Shown here one piece after another: positions 16,379 to 25,337 of a DNA stretch of 64,000 nucleotides. Location: positions 248,001-312,000 of the forward strand of contig CAWEJL010000005.1 of NCBI GenBank assembly GCA_963809385.1, read 5' to 3'. The position numbers were made by a program, and so were the translations under genes. The notes under the pieces are model-generated. The model saw only the letters and a list, made by a program, of their open reading frames with translations, was not told the DNA's origin and ran no database searches. How positions within the stretch are numbered: position 1 is the first letter of the stretch; each line of letters begins with the position of its first letter. Origin of the DNA: JAKAIY01 sp963809385 (GTDB lineage: Bacteria > Chloroflexota > Ktedonobacteria > Ktedonobacterales > JADMIN01).

Positions 16379-16807
16379 ATGGGGCAAGATCACGAGAGAT
16401 CACGGCGCTCAGTGGACCCAGAGGCGCTGCTGCCGCTGACGCCGGCGGTCTTTCACATCATGCTCAGCCTCGCGGATGGCGAGCGGCATGGCTACAGCAT
16501 CCTGCGCGAGGTTGAGCGCTCTACAGCGGGAACGCTGAGACTGGGGCCAACGACGCTCTACCGCTCGATCCGCCAGATGCTGGCGGCTGGACTGATCGAG
16601 GAGGCCGAGGAGCGACCTGATCCCGTGCTGGATGACGAGCGACGCCGCTATTACCGTCTGACCACCTTCGGGCGCCAGGTCGCCCTGGCGGAGACACGGC
16701 GGCTGGAGCGGCTGGTAGCGATGGCGCGGGCGACATCATTCGGCGGCCAGACGAGCGGGCTTGGATTCCCGGCGCCAGGCGCGCTCGAGATGGGAGGCGG
16801 CGAATGA
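16379..16807 (+). CDS. PadR-family transcriptional regulator
   Basis: 142 residues, a winged-helix repressor: LTPAVFHIMLSLADGERHGYSILREVERST, then LGPTTLYRSIRQMLAAGLIEEAEER and the wing RRYYRLTTFGRQVALAE. GGAGGGAGG nine bases upstream fixes the ATG at 16379. It overlaps the next gene by four bases (ATGA). PadR genes are usually followed by the membrane or ABC genes they control, as here. Confidence 0.92.
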   Translation: MGQDHERSRRSVDPEALLPLTPAVFHIMLSLADGERHGYSILREVERSTAGTLRLGPTTLYRSIRQMLAAGLIEEAEERPDPVLDDERRRYYRLTTFGRQVALAETRRLERLVAMARATSFGGQTSGLGFPAPGALEMGGGE

Positions 16808-17859
16808 CCTCCACAACTTCTCCAACACACTCCCCGATTGATAGGCGGAGCCTTCCGCGCCCCGTTCGCATGACGCTGCTGGTCTGGAGCGCGCTGCTGC
16901 GGCTGTGTCCGCTAACCTTCCGCCAGGAATACGCGGGGGAGATGGAGCAAGTCTTCCGTGCGATGCTGCTGGACGCCTGGCGCGCGCGCGGACTGCGAGG
17001 AGTCACGCGCCTATGGGCTCCCGCGCTGGGCGACCTGCTGCTGGGCGCGGCGGCGGCGCATGGAGATGATATAGGCCTCAGCATCGAGGCGTTGCGAAGG
17101 AGCTGGCTCATGAGCCGCATGCGCTCTTCGGCGATCACGATTTTCTGCGCGTATATCGCGCTTGTGCTCACCGGCATGGGCTTTCAGAAATTGACCGAAG
17201 ATATCATGAAAACCAATATACCAAGCGTGTACCCCGGAATCGGGTTGGCCCATGACGCCATCATCGCGGGCGCGGTCCTCGCTCTGCTGGCTGTGCTGGT
17301 GGGCGGCCTGCCCATCGCCTGGGACGCCATCCGCCAGGCGCTCGCTGAGCGGCGATGGGGGATCCTGGCGCTGTTTGCCGTACCCCCGCTCTCGCTCGCC
17401 ATCTGGCTGGGATGGACATGGACCATTCTCAACGTCATTTCTCCGGCCAAGCACGCCCAGAGCGCTAACGCGCCAAGTGTGATTGGGTTCGGCCGCTCGT
17501 GGGTTGGGCTGCTCATCCTCGCCGCTATCGCAAGCGTGACCGCCGTCTCCATCGCGGTCAGCCGCAGCGAGATCACAACTGGACGCTACCGTTTCGCGCT
17601 GAACGCTGCGGTTGTCGCCATACTTGGCATGATCGTTACGATGGTAGGCGTCGCGGCGTTTGGCTTGCAAATCCAGGCCGTCGCGCCACAAGCGCTCACA
17701 GCTCTGGCGAGTCCACTTGAATTCGGTCAAAGCACCGGGGTCAATCTAGTGGTTCAGTTCACTGTGATGCTGCTCGCTTCGGTGATCGCCACGTACGGCC
17801 TCTTCCGCGGCCTCAACACGCCTCCCACGCGCCCAGACACTACCGCCGCGCTGGCGTAA
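16804..17859 (+). CDS. Membrane protein with permease-prefix-like N-terminus, partner of PadR
   Basis: 351 residues. The N-terminal ~95 residues are soluble and contain RLCPLTFRQEYAGEMEQVFRAMLLDAWRARG, a pattern found in the cytoplasmic prefix of PadR-linked permeases. Seven hydrophobic helices follow between residues ~105 and 345. No transport motif is seen. The ATGA overlap shows translational coupling with PadR. The following ABC transporter is separated by a hairpin and has its own ribosome site, so it may or may not share this transcript. Confidence 0.75.
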   Translation: MTSTTSPTHSPIDRRSLPRPVRMTLLVWSALLRLCPLTFRQEYAGEMEQVFRAMLLDAWRARGLRGVTRLWAPALGDLLLGAAAAHGDDIGLSIEALRRSWLMSRMRSSAITIFCAYIALVLTGMGFQKLTEDIMKTNIPSVYPGIGLAHDAIIAGAVLALLAVLVGGLPIAWDAIRQALAERRWGILALFAVPPLSLAIWLGWTWTILNVISPAKHAQSANAPSVIGFGRSWVGLLILAAIASVTAVSIAVSRSEITTGRYRFALNAAVVAILGMIVTMVGVAAFGLQIQAVAPQALTALASPLEFGQSTGVNLVVQFTVMLLASVIATYGLFRGLNTPPTRPDTTAALA

Positions 17860-17897
17860 CCACCCCCTCACCGATTCCCCCATTCAAATCAAGAAGA

Positions 17898-17932
17898 CGG
17901 AGCGCCTGCTTTCTGACAGGCCAGGCGCTCCG
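17898..17932 (+). terminator. Hairpin after the PadR operon
   Basis: CGGAGCGCCTG (17898-17908) pairs perfectly with 17922-17932. The stem is 11 bp with a 13-base loop; the T tract is poor, so efficiency is uncertain. Confidence 0.6.
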
Positions 17933-17991
17933 CCGTAGATTTCTATGCCTTGCGAACGCCCATGATTGCATCGCGAAAGGACGGATTCCCG

Positions 17992-18990
17992 ATGGCGCCC
18001 CTTCCAGTAAGTCCGGGCCAGTTATCCGCTAAGCGCGGCGGTGAGGTCATCCTGCGGACACATGACTTGACGAAGCGGTACGGCGAGCGGCTCGCCGTGA
18101 GCAATCTGAGCCTGGAGGGCAGGCGCGGCGACGTGCTGGGCTTCCTTGGCCCCAATGGAGCGGGCAAGACAACGACGATTCGCATGCTGCTGGGGCTCAT
18201 CCGTCCCACCTTTGGATCAGCCGAGATTCTCAGCATGGATGTGGGGCGAGAGGGCGCGCGGGCGCTCCCGCACGTTGGGGCGTTGGTGGAGCAGCCCGCG
18301 CTCTATCCCTGGCTGTCTGGACGAGAAAACCTGCGCGCTGTTGGAGACGCGCTGGGCGGCGTCTCCGAGGGGCGGATTGACGAGACGCTCGATCTGGTGG
18401 GGTTGCGCGGGCGTGACCGCGACCGTGTGAAGACCTACTCGCTGGGCATGAAGCAGCGACTAGGGCTGGGGCTGGCGCTCCTGAGCGACCCCGATATCCT
18501 CGTACTGGATGAGCCAACCAACGGACTGGATCCCGCTGGAATCGTCGAGATGCGCAATCTATTACGACGACTCGCATCTGAAAACAAGCTGGTGTTCGTC
18601 TCCAGCCATGCGCTAGGCGAGGTTCAGCAGATGTGCACCCGCGTCGCGGTCATCGCTCAGGGGCGGCTCATCACTGAATCAAGTGTGGAAGAGTTGACAC
18701 GCGGGCAGGGAGCTTACCTCGTGACCCTGGACCAGGCACGCGAGGCGCTGGCGCTGATCCACGCACAGCCCTGGGGCGCGGAGGCGCGACAGGAGAGTGA
18801 TGGGAGCCTCATCACCCCCGCGCCGGAGGGTGAGAGTGGCGCGCTCAACCTCTTCCTGGTGCGGGCTGGCTTCACACCACAATCCATCGCGCCCCACACG
18901 CGCGACCTTGAGGAAGTATTCCTTCGCATGACAAATGCGCGCATGACAAATGCGGCGAGCGATGAGAACGGGAAAGGAGGCGCCAAATGA
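17992..18990 (+). CDS. ABC transporter ATP-binding protein (ABC-2 exporter, CcmA/DrrA class)
   Basis: 332 residues. Walker A is GPNGAGKTT, the signature is YSLGMKQRLGLGLALL, and Walker B is ILVLDEPTNGLDP with the switch His in VFVSSHALGEVQQM. The C-terminal ~95 residues form the extra domain common in drug and bacitracin exporters. It overlaps the permease gene by four bases, so the pair forms one pump. GAAAGGAC supports the ATG at 17992; TTG at 17950 and ATG at 17962 are in frame alternatives. Confidence 0.93.
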   Translation: MAPLPVSPGQLSAKRGGEVILRTHDLTKRYGERLAVSNLSLEGRRGDVLGFLGPNGAGKTTTIRMLLGLIRPTFGSAEILSMDVGREGARALPHVGALVEQPALYPWLSGRENLRAVGDALGGVSEGRIDETLDLVGLRGRDRDRVKTYSLGMKQRLGLGLALLSDPDILVLDEPTNGLDPAGIVEMRNLLRRLASENKLVFVSSHALGEVQQMCTRVAVIAQGRLITESSVEELTRGQGAYLVTLDQAREALALIHAQPWGAEARQESDGSLITPAPEGESGALNLFLVRAGFTPQSIAPHTRDLEEVFLRMTNARMTNAASDENGKGGAK

Positions 18991-19961
18991 GCGGCGCTCT
19001 ATCCTCAAACGGCGCGATCATCTCCGGCGCGAGCGCTCACACAGCAGCCGCCCCACATGCGAGCTTTGCAGGCCTGCTGCGCGGCGAGTTGCGCAAGCTA
19101 CGCGGGCTGCGAACGTTCTGGGTCATAACCAGCGTCATGACACTGATGGTCATGTTCGGACAGGTCCTGCTCGCAACGGGGCCAAATGTCGCCAAGCAGC
19201 TCCAAGTCACGCCGCTCGACGCGTATGCGCAAATGGTGACAGGAGATATCGCCATCGTCCGCATTCTCAGCGGTATTCTGGCGCTGATACTCGCGGCGCA
19301 CGTCATCGGCCTAGAGTATCAGCAGGGAACGATTCGCATCCTGCTGGGGCGTGGCGTTGGGCGGCTTCAGCTGTTGGGAGCGAAGGCGCTCGCGCTCGCG
19401 TTGGTCGTAGTGGCCTTCATGATGGTGGAACTACTCATCGAACTGGCATTCGCCGTGGGCATTTCCGTCACGGCTGGTGGCGTGTCCCAGACCTGGCGCG
19501 CGCTAACCGGCGAGTTCTGGACGGACGTGGGGATGTTCATTCTCTATCTGCTCATCAACGCGGGCGCCACGCTGCTGCTGGGCATCGGCGCGTCGGTGGT
19601 AGGTCGCTCGCTGGCTTTCGGACTGGCGGTCGGGCTGAGCTGGTTCGCGGCGGACAATCTGCTAACGATACCGTTGAGTTTGGTAGGGCGTCTCACCGGA
19701 AATACCATCTGGCTCAAGGTGTCTGGTCTGTTGTTGGGGCCACTACTCAACCGCCTTCCGGACTACATCGCCCCGCCCTATCACGTAACCATCCAAAGCG
19801 CTGACGGCGCGGTCACGGTGGCGCACGCCGTCAGCGGCTTCGGTCCGCTGCCCCTCATCTGGGTAGGCGCTGGTCATGCGCTGCTGGTGATCGGGCTGTG
19901 GAGCGCGCTCTTCGCGAGCGTGGCCATCATCCTGACGGCGCGCCGCGACGTGCTGGACTGA
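18987..19961 (+). CDS. ABC-2 family transporter permease
   Basis: 324 residues with a soluble start (FAGLLRGELRKLRGLRTFWV is the usual first membrane-entry element) and six helices through ~residue 320. It contains GLEYQQGTIRILLGRGVGRLQLLGAKALAL, the conserved cytoplasmic loop of ABC-2 permeases that contacts the ATPase. Translation is coupled to the ATPase by ATGA. Substrate is unknown; with BcrC-like PAP2 nearby, a lipid or peptide antibiotic is a reasonable guess only. Confidence 0.9.
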   Translation: MSGALSSNGAIISGASAHTAAAPHASFAGLLRGELRKLRGLRTFWVITSVMTLMVMFGQVLLATGPNVAKQLQVTPLDAYAQMVTGDIAIVRILSGILALILAAHVIGLEYQQGTIRILLGRGVGRLQLLGAKALALALVVVAFMMVELLIELAFAVGISVTAGGVSQTWRALTGEFWTDVGMFILYLLINAGATLLLGIGASVVGRSLAFGLAVGLSWFAADNLLTIPLSLVGRLTGNTIWLKVSGLLLGPLLNRLPDYIAPPYHVTIQSADGAVTVAHAVSGFGPLPLIWVGAGHALLVIGLWSALFASVAIILTARRDVLD

Positions 19962-20107
19962 ACCGGTGCGGACAGGGCGAAAATATGGCGGGAGCGAAGC
20001 CTGGTGTGCTATCGTGGCGCCAGCGGAACGCGCCGAGTGAGCGCGCTCTCGGTGATGCGATGGCGCCTCCCAACGGCGACGCAAGCGAATGAGGAGTGAG
20101 GATACCC

Positions 20108-20446
20108 ATGGCGGACCAGCCAGCGACGATTCCTGAATCCTTCCAGGGACTCCAGACGGCCTTTCTGCCCGATCGCGCATCTACGGTCAACAAGACCATT
20201 CAGTTCGATTTTACCGGCGCGGAGTCGGGAACATGGCGCCTAACCGTGGCGAATGGAACGATCAGCTATGCGCAAGAGGCGGCGGAGAATCCCAACGCCA
20301 CAGTCACAGTGGACTCCGAGGATTGGTTGAAACTGCTCCGCGGTGAGCTCAACCCGATGACAGCGGTCCTCAGCGGCAAGCTGAAGATCAAGGGCGACAT
20401 GACACTGATGGCGCAGTTCCAGACCTGGTTCCAACCACCCGCCTGA
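20108..20446 (+). CDS. SCP2 sterol-binding domain protein
   Basis: 112 residues, almost entirely one SCP2 domain: KTIQFDFTGAESGTWRLTVANGTISY, NPNATVTVDSEDWLKLLRGELNPMTAVLSGKLKIKGDMTLMAQFQTW. Binds lipids or acyl chains in a hydrophobic tunnel; the physiological ligand in bacteria is mostly unknown. GAGGAG upstream supports the ATG at 20108. A bidirectional hairpin follows. Confidence 0.9.
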   Translation: MADQPATIPESFQGLQTAFLPDRASTVNKTIQFDFTGAESGTWRLTVANGTISYAQEAAENPNATVTVDSEDWLKLLRGELNPMTAVLSGKLKIKGDMTLMAQFQTWFQPPA

Positions 20447-20488
20447 CAGAGCCCATGACGAGGGTCAGTCGCGCCTTTACGAAGAGTT

Positions 20489-20530
20489 GCGCGCCCCCAG
20501 ACGTATCCCCTAGGAAGTCTGAGGGCGCGC
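20489..20530. terminator. Bidirectional terminator hairpin
   Basis: GCGCGCCCCCAGAC (20489-20502) pairs with 20517-20530 with one mismatch. It separates the convergent SCP2 gene and the acidic-protein gene. Confidence 0.75.
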
Positions 20531-20540
20531 GTTGGAACCG

Positions 20541-20921
20541 CTAGTTCCGGCCAATTTCTTCGTCTCCAGCGAAGACGTCTTCGTCCTCGCCATCATCCTC
20601 CCCGATGACGACCTCATCCTGATCGGCATGGAACTCGTCACTGAAGAAGCCGAACTCCGTCCCTTGGAACACGGTAACGAGGAAGTCCTCACGCGGCACA
20701 TCAGCGGAGAGGACGAGGTCTTCGTCTATACGCTCGATGACATGTGCGATCTCTTCCCGCTCCATGGTTTTTTCCACGACCAGCGTACAGCGAACATCCG
20801 CCGAGGTGAAGTGCAGGTCGGCGGTGGCGATGCGCTCGGTTCCAAGCATGACATGGTAGCCCTCTGATGAGGGGGTACGGAAGCTCCGGTCGAACCGCAG
20901 ATTGTCCATCTGTTCTCTCAT
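20541..20921 (-). CDS. Acidic hypothetical protein
   Basis: 126 residues. The first ~95 residues look like a compact alpha/beta domain (LGTERIATADLHFTSADVRCTLVVEKTMEREEIAHVIERIDEDLV), and the last ~30 are almost all Asp and Glu (EDDGEDEDVFAGDEE). I do not recognise the family. The ORF is bracketed by a hairpin at its 3' side and has an ATG with a second ATG four codons later; start is 20921 or 20909. Confidence 0.65.
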   Translation of the reverse strand: MREQMDNLRFDRSFRTPSSEGYHVMLGTERIATADLHFTSADVRCTLVVEKTMEREEIAHVIERIDEDLVLSADVPREDFLVTVFQGTEFGFFSDEFHADQDEVVIGEDDGEDEDVFAGDEEIGRN

Positions 20922-21148
20922 GGTATGACCACTTTCCCCGATCTATCCACTAACCGCATTAGCCTGTTGACATGTCCCGTGGCATGCTATCACACGAAAC
21001 GCGGGATGTGATGGCCCTGCGCTGGACTCGCGAGTTGGCTCTTGCCCCACAACTGGCGGCGCGATAGGATACTTTGAACGCTACGCGTCGCGCACAGCGC
21101 CCAATACGATTCCGATGGGCTACGAAAGAGTGTGAAAGGGTACGCGTC

Positions 21149-23299
21149 ATGACAGCCACGCCATCCACCAGCGATCTACGGGTTTTCCGTGGCGCTTGCC
21201 CCCACGACTGCCCTGACACCTGCGCCACCATCACGCATGTGCGTGACGGGCGCGCGATCGCCTTCGAAGCGGACGCCGACCACCCGATCACGCAGGGATG
21301 GCTCTGCGCCAAGGTGCGGCCGTATCTGGAGCGTGTCTATCACCCAGACCGACTGCTGTATCCACTGCGTCACGTCGGGACGAAGGGCGCTGGGGGCTGG
21401 GAGCGCATCTCGTGGGATGAGGCGATCAGCGAGATCATCGCACGCTGGCGCGAGATCATCGCGCGCTATGGCGCCGCCGCCATTCTGCCCTACTCCTACA
21501 GCGGCACGCTCGGCGTCTTGAACGCGGGGGTCTGCGATGAGCGGCTGTGGAACCGCATGGGGGCCAGCGGCCTGGACCGCACGATCTGCGATGCGGCGGC
21601 CGAGCGGGCGGTGAGCGTCACCTACGGCGCGCGCTGGGCGCCAGATATGCGCGACCTGATCCATAGCAAACTGATCATCCTCTGGGGCAACAACCCCGCG
21701 ACGACCGGGCCGCACCTGATGCCGTTCCTGCGCGACGCCCAGCGGCGTGGCGCGTACGTGGTAGTGATAGACCCCCGCCGTACACTGACCGCCAAATCCG
21801 CTGACGAGCATATCCAGCCGTATCCTGCGACCGATGGCGCGCTGGCGCTGGGGCTGATGAATGTCCTGTTCGCCGAGGGGCTGAGCGACGACGCCTGGCT
21901 AGAGGCCAACACCGTCGGGTGGCGCGACCTGCGCGACCGAGCCGCCGCATATTCCCCGGAGCGTGTGGCAGAGATCACTGGCGTGCCCGCGGACACCATT
22001 ATCGCGCTGGCACGGCGCTATGGCGAGGCGAAGCCCGCGTTGCTCAAGTTTACCGATGGGGTGCAGCGCCACGGCAACGGCGGCCAGACGGCGCGCGCGC
22101 TAGCATGTCTGCCCGCCATCGTGGGGCAAGTCGGCGTCCGTGGTGGCGGCCTATTCTACAGCGCGGGCGGCTACGCGCAGTGGGACACTGAGGCGGTGGG
22201 ACACGCGAGCGAGTGCGCGCCGCAGCCGCGTGTGGTGAACATGAACCGGCTAGGCGCGGCGCTCACAGGCGAAGTCAGTGACCCACCGATCATGTCGCTC
22301 TACGTCTTCAACGCCAACCCGGCGACCTCAACGCCTAACAGCCAGCGCGTGCGCGCGGGACTTCAGCGCGATGACCTGTTCACCGTCGTTCACGAGTTGT
22401 TCATGACCGATACGGCGCGCTATGCGGACATCGTGCTGCCAGCGACCAGCCAGCTCGAGCAGGCGGACCTGCACCGCGCCTATGGTCATCGTTTCGTCAC
22501 CTACAACGAACAGGCGATCGAGCCGCTGGGCGAAGCGAAATCGAACTGGGACGTGATGCGGCTGTTGGCCGCCGGCATGGGCTACGAAGAGTCATGGCTA
22601 CGCGAGGACGCTGAAACCGCGCTGGCAGGCATCCTCGACGCGACGTGCGCCAGTAATCCCTTCCTGCGCGGCGTGACAATGGAGCGGCTGAAGGCGGATG
22701 GCTACGCGCCGCTGAACTTCGAGGAGCGCGGCGACGTCCCTTTCGCCGATCTGCGCTTCCCCACGCCATCGGGCAAGATCGAGCTACGCTGTGACGCGCT
22801 GGCCGCCGAGGGGCTGGATCCGCTGCCGGACTGGACGCCAGCGGGCGAGTACGCTGGCTGGAAGCCGGGCGTAGACGAGCGGCTGGCGCTGATCTCCGGC
22901 GCGTCGCACCACTTCGTCTCCAGCAGCATGGCGAACGTCCCGAGCCTGCTGAAGCGGGAAGGCGCGCCATTCATCGAGATCAACCCGGAGGATGCGGTGG
23001 CGCGCGGCATCGAGAGCGGCGCGCAGGTGGAGGTGAGCAACGCGCGCGGCTCCTGCCGGCTGCGGGCGATCGTGACGGAGAGCGCGCCGCGCGGAGTGGC
23101 GATCGCGCCGAAAGGCCGCTGGGCTGGCCTCTCTCCCGATGAGCGCAACATCAACTGGACCACCTCTGACGAGTTGAGCGACCTGGCGGGTGGAGCGACC
23201 TTTCACGATAACCTCGTCACGGTGCAGCCAATCGCGGAGCCAATCGCACGCGACAAAGAGACCGCAACCACCGAGCCCGCTCCGGTGTTTCACTCATAG
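21149..23299 (+). CDS. Molybdopterin-dependent oxidoreductase (BisC/anaerobic dehydrogenase class)
   Basis: 716 residues of the DMSO reductase family, binding bis-MGD molybdenum. The N-terminal Fe4S4 domain has CPHDCPDTC and, at ~residue 52, LCAK, giving the four cysteines of the cluster. MGD-contact regions are recognisable (YSYSGTLGVLNAG, WGNNPATTGPHL, VVIDPRRTLTA), with the C-terminal barrel from LISGASHHFVSSSMAN to VAIAPKGRW. There is no twin-Arg signal, so it is cytoplasmic. Substrate cannot be assigned; no electron-transfer subunit is adjacent. GAAAGGGT supports the ATG at 21149. Confidence 0.9.
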   Translation: MTATPSTSDLRVFRGACPHDCPDTCATITHVRDGRAIAFEADADHPITQGWLCAKVRPYLERVYHPDRLLYPLRHVGTKGAGGWERISWDEAISEIIARWREIIARYGAAAILPYSYSGTLGVLNAGVCDERLWNRMGASGLDRTICDAAAERAVSVTYGARWAPDMRDLIHSKLIILWGNNPATTGPHLMPFLRDAQRRGAYVVVIDPRRTLTAKSADEHIQPYPATDGALALGLMNVLFAEGLSDDAWLEANTVGWRDLRDRAAAYSPERVAEITGVPADTIIALARRYGEAKPALLKFTDGVQRHGNGGQTARALACLPAIVGQVGVRGGGLFYSAGGYAQWDTEAVGHASECAPQPRVVNMNRLGAALTGEVSDPPIMSLYVFNANPATSTPNSQRVRAGLQRDDLFTVVHELFMTDTARYADIVLPATSQLEQADLHRAYGHRFVTYNEQAIEPLGEAKSNWDVMRLLAAGMGYEESWLREDAETALAGILDATCASNPFLRGVTMERLKADGYAPLNFEERGDVPFADLRFPTPSGKIELRCDALAAEGLDPLPDWTPAGEYAGWKPGVDERLALISGASHHFVSSSMANVPSLLKREGAPFIEINPEDAVARGIESGAQVEVSNARGSCRLRAIVTESAPRGVAIAPKGRWAGLSPDERNINWTTSDELSDLAGGATFHDNLVTVQPIAEPIARDKETATTEPAPVFHS

Positions 23300-23371
23300 G
23301 CGTGGGCTGCGGTTTCGCTAATCTCCTGACTGGAGCCACCACCGCTTACGCCAGTGAAGGAGAATCGCAGC

Positions 23372-24091
23372 ATGTGGTCAGGAGATGGCTTGACGCCATC
23401 TTGCTCACTCCCACGCTCCAACTACGAGCCCCGGACTCCGCATGGGCCTGATGGCGACGCGGCGCTGGCGGCGGCGCTGGCGCGTGACCTGAACGCGGGA
23501 TTCGAGACGCTGGCGCGCGCCTGGCAGGACCGCCTCTACGCCTTCACGTTACGGATGACCGGCAGCCCGAGCGACGCCGAGGAGCTGGCGCAGGAAACCC
23601 TCGTTCACGCATGGCGCGCGCTCTCAGACTACCCACCAGAGCGGCGGCGCGCGCTGCGCGTGCGTCCCTGGCTTTTCCAGATCGCCGTGAACCTGACGCG
23701 TAATCTTGCGCGGAGCACTGGGAGGGCCGGAACAATGTCACTCGATGCGTTGGAGAGCAGCGGCGAGCGGGAGCTATCCGGCATGGGGGAATCTCCCGCC
23801 GCGCGCATTCCCGATGACGACCCTGAAGGCGCGCCCGAGGCGTCGCTGGAGCGGCGGCAGCGGCTAGAGGCGCTAGCGGCGCAGCTGCTGGCGCTCCCTG
23901 AACCGCACCGGCTTGCGCTGACGCTTCGCCATATCGAGGGAATGAGCTACGGGGCGATCGCTGAAGTAACGGGAATGCCAGTGGGGACGGTGAAATCGCA
24001 CGCGAGCCGGGGCGCGGCGGAGCTGCGCCGGGCGATCGAGCGCGAACAAGCGCGCGAAGCGTATCGCGAAGAAACGGAGCTGATGCGATGA
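23372..24091 (+). CDS. ECF-type RNA polymerase sigma factor
   Basis: 239 residues. Region 2 is GFETLARAWQDRLYAFTLRMTGSPSDAEELAQETLVHAWRAL; region 4 is LPEPHRLALTLRHIEGMSYGAIAEVTGMPVGTVKSHASRGAAELR. The two are joined by an unusually long acidic linker of about 60 residues (SGERELSGMGESPAARIPDDDPEGAPEA). The stop codon overlaps the start of an Ogt-Ada fusion gene, in the position where an anti-sigma factor is normally encoded. AAGGAG nine bases upstream sets the ATG at 23372. Confidence 0.93.
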   Translation: MWSGDGLTPSCSLPRSNYEPRTPHGPDGDAALAAALARDLNAGFETLARAWQDRLYAFTLRMTGSPSDAEELAQETLVHAWRALSDYPPERRRALRVRPWLFQIAVNLTRNLARSTGRAGTMSLDALESSGERELSGMGESPAARIPDDDPEGAPEASLERRQRLEALAAQLLALPEPHRLALTLRHIEGMSYGAIAEVTGMPVGTVKSHASRGAAELRRAIEREQAREAYREETELMR

Positions 24092-24919
24092 GTGAGGTTA
24101 CACGATCTGGCCGTGAGGGCGGCTTGCGTGGTGCGCGCCAGCTCATTGCCGATTTGCGGGCGCTAGGCGCGGTGGCAGCTCCCACCAATGTCACCGATGG
24201 CGCGCTGGCGCGTGTGGGCCTCGCCGATCAATACGCCACCGTGGAGACGCCGCTGGGGCCGGTCTATATCGCTTGGAGCCTGGATGGATTGTCGCTCGCG
24301 TTGCGGGCGGCGAGCGAAGGCGAATTCCGCGCCGATGCTCGGGCGCTACTGGGACGGCCTGTAGCGCCGGGAGAGCCGCCGGAACGGCTGGCGCGTGGCG
24401 CGCAAGCCTGGTTAGCCGGTGACGACCATGCGGGTCTGTCATTCGACCTGGCCCGGCTGACGCCTTTCGAGCGCGTGGTCTTGATGAAGGCGCGCGAGAT
24501 TCCGCGCGGCGAGGTCCGGCCCTATGGCTGGATCGCGCGCGAGATCGGCCATCCCGGCGCAACCCGCGCGGTTGGCACGGCGCTGGCGCGCAACCCCATC
24601 CCGCTGTTCATTCCCTTGCCATCGCGTCGTGCGAACGGATGGACATATCGGGAACTACAGCATGGGCGGCCCGGAAGCCAAGCGCACGATCCTCACCTAC
24701 GAAGGCGTGGACGTAGATGGGCTGGAGCGGCTGGCCGCCAGCGGGGCGCGCTATATCGGCAATGACGAGACGCGGTATTATTGCTATCCCACTTGTCATG
24801 GCGCCAAGGATACCCCACCAGACAATCGGGTGAGGTTCCACGACGAGGCGCAAGCGCACGCGGCGGGTTACCACCCATGCGAAACCTGCCGCCCCCCAGT
24901 GGCGCGGCTGGCGGGCTAG
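24088..24919 (+). pseudogene. Ogt/MGMT DNA alkyltransferase fused to a C-terminal Ada metal-binding domain, frameshifted at the active site
   Basis: Joined, ~277 residues. Residues 1-45 (RQLIADLRALGAVAAPTNVTDGALARVGL) resemble the sigma-adjacent start of small anti-sigma proteins. The methyltransferase domain follows (FERVVLMKAREIPRGEVRPYGWIAREIGHPGATRAVG). The active site should read PCHRVVR; here an extra T in CCCTTGCC at ~24614-24616 turns it into PLPSRR and shifts the frame. The second frame resumes with RVVRTDGHIGNYSMGG and ends in an Ada zinc motif CYPTC...CETC, which in classical Ada is N-terminal. ATGA overlap couples it to the ECF sigma gene. A single inserted base at the catalytic Cys is either a sequencing error or a real loss. 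Confidence 0.85.
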
Positions 24920-25048
24920 GCTCAAGCCGCCTGGCGCCAGCCCACAAACGCAGACAACTTCCCAACACAGTCATACGACACGGCCATATGCTGGCCAGCG
25001 CTCCCGCGCAACCAGATGCGATGGGAAGGCCAGCCAGGGAGACACACA

Positions 25049-25282
25049 ATGAACGCGACCGCGATGATCACCATACCGTTCGAGATCGATGGAGCCAGCT
25101 ATTCGCCAGAATTTCTGGTGGCAGTGAAGGGTGGCGGAGCATGGAGCAGGGAGGCCCGCGTGCTGCTGGCGCTAGCGGCGGCGCGCGGGGTCAAGCTGGA
25201 CGAGGCCGCGCTAGTCTTGGATGACGTCCACGACCTGCGCGCCCGTCGCGATGCGCTCACCGGGCCACACCCGCGCGCCTGA
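25049..25282 (+). CDS. Small hypothetical protein
   Basis: 77 residues. ITIPFEIDGASYSPEFLVAVKGGGAW followed by a helical, charged C-terminus (EARVLLALAAARGVKLDEAALVLDDVHDLRARRDAL). AGGGAG eight bases upstream of the ATG supports translation. No family recognised and no membrane segment. It follows the Ogt-Ada gene on the same strand with a 129-base gap. Confidence 0.6.
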   Translation: MNATAMITIPFEIDGASYSPEFLVAVKGGGAWSREARVLLALAAARGVKLDEAALVLDDVHDLRARRDALTGPHPRA

Positions 25283-25292
25283 GTATCCTGAG

Positions 25293-25337
25293 CGCGGCGG
25301 TCACTTGAACAGCAATGGAATGAGTGTGACCGCCGCG
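25293..25337. terminator. Inverted repeat between convergent genes
   Basis: CGCGGCGGTCAC (25293-25304) is the exact complement of 25326-25337. The hairpin overlaps the last codons of the CPBP protease gene and follows the small hypothetical gene by 11 bases. Confidence 0.55.
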
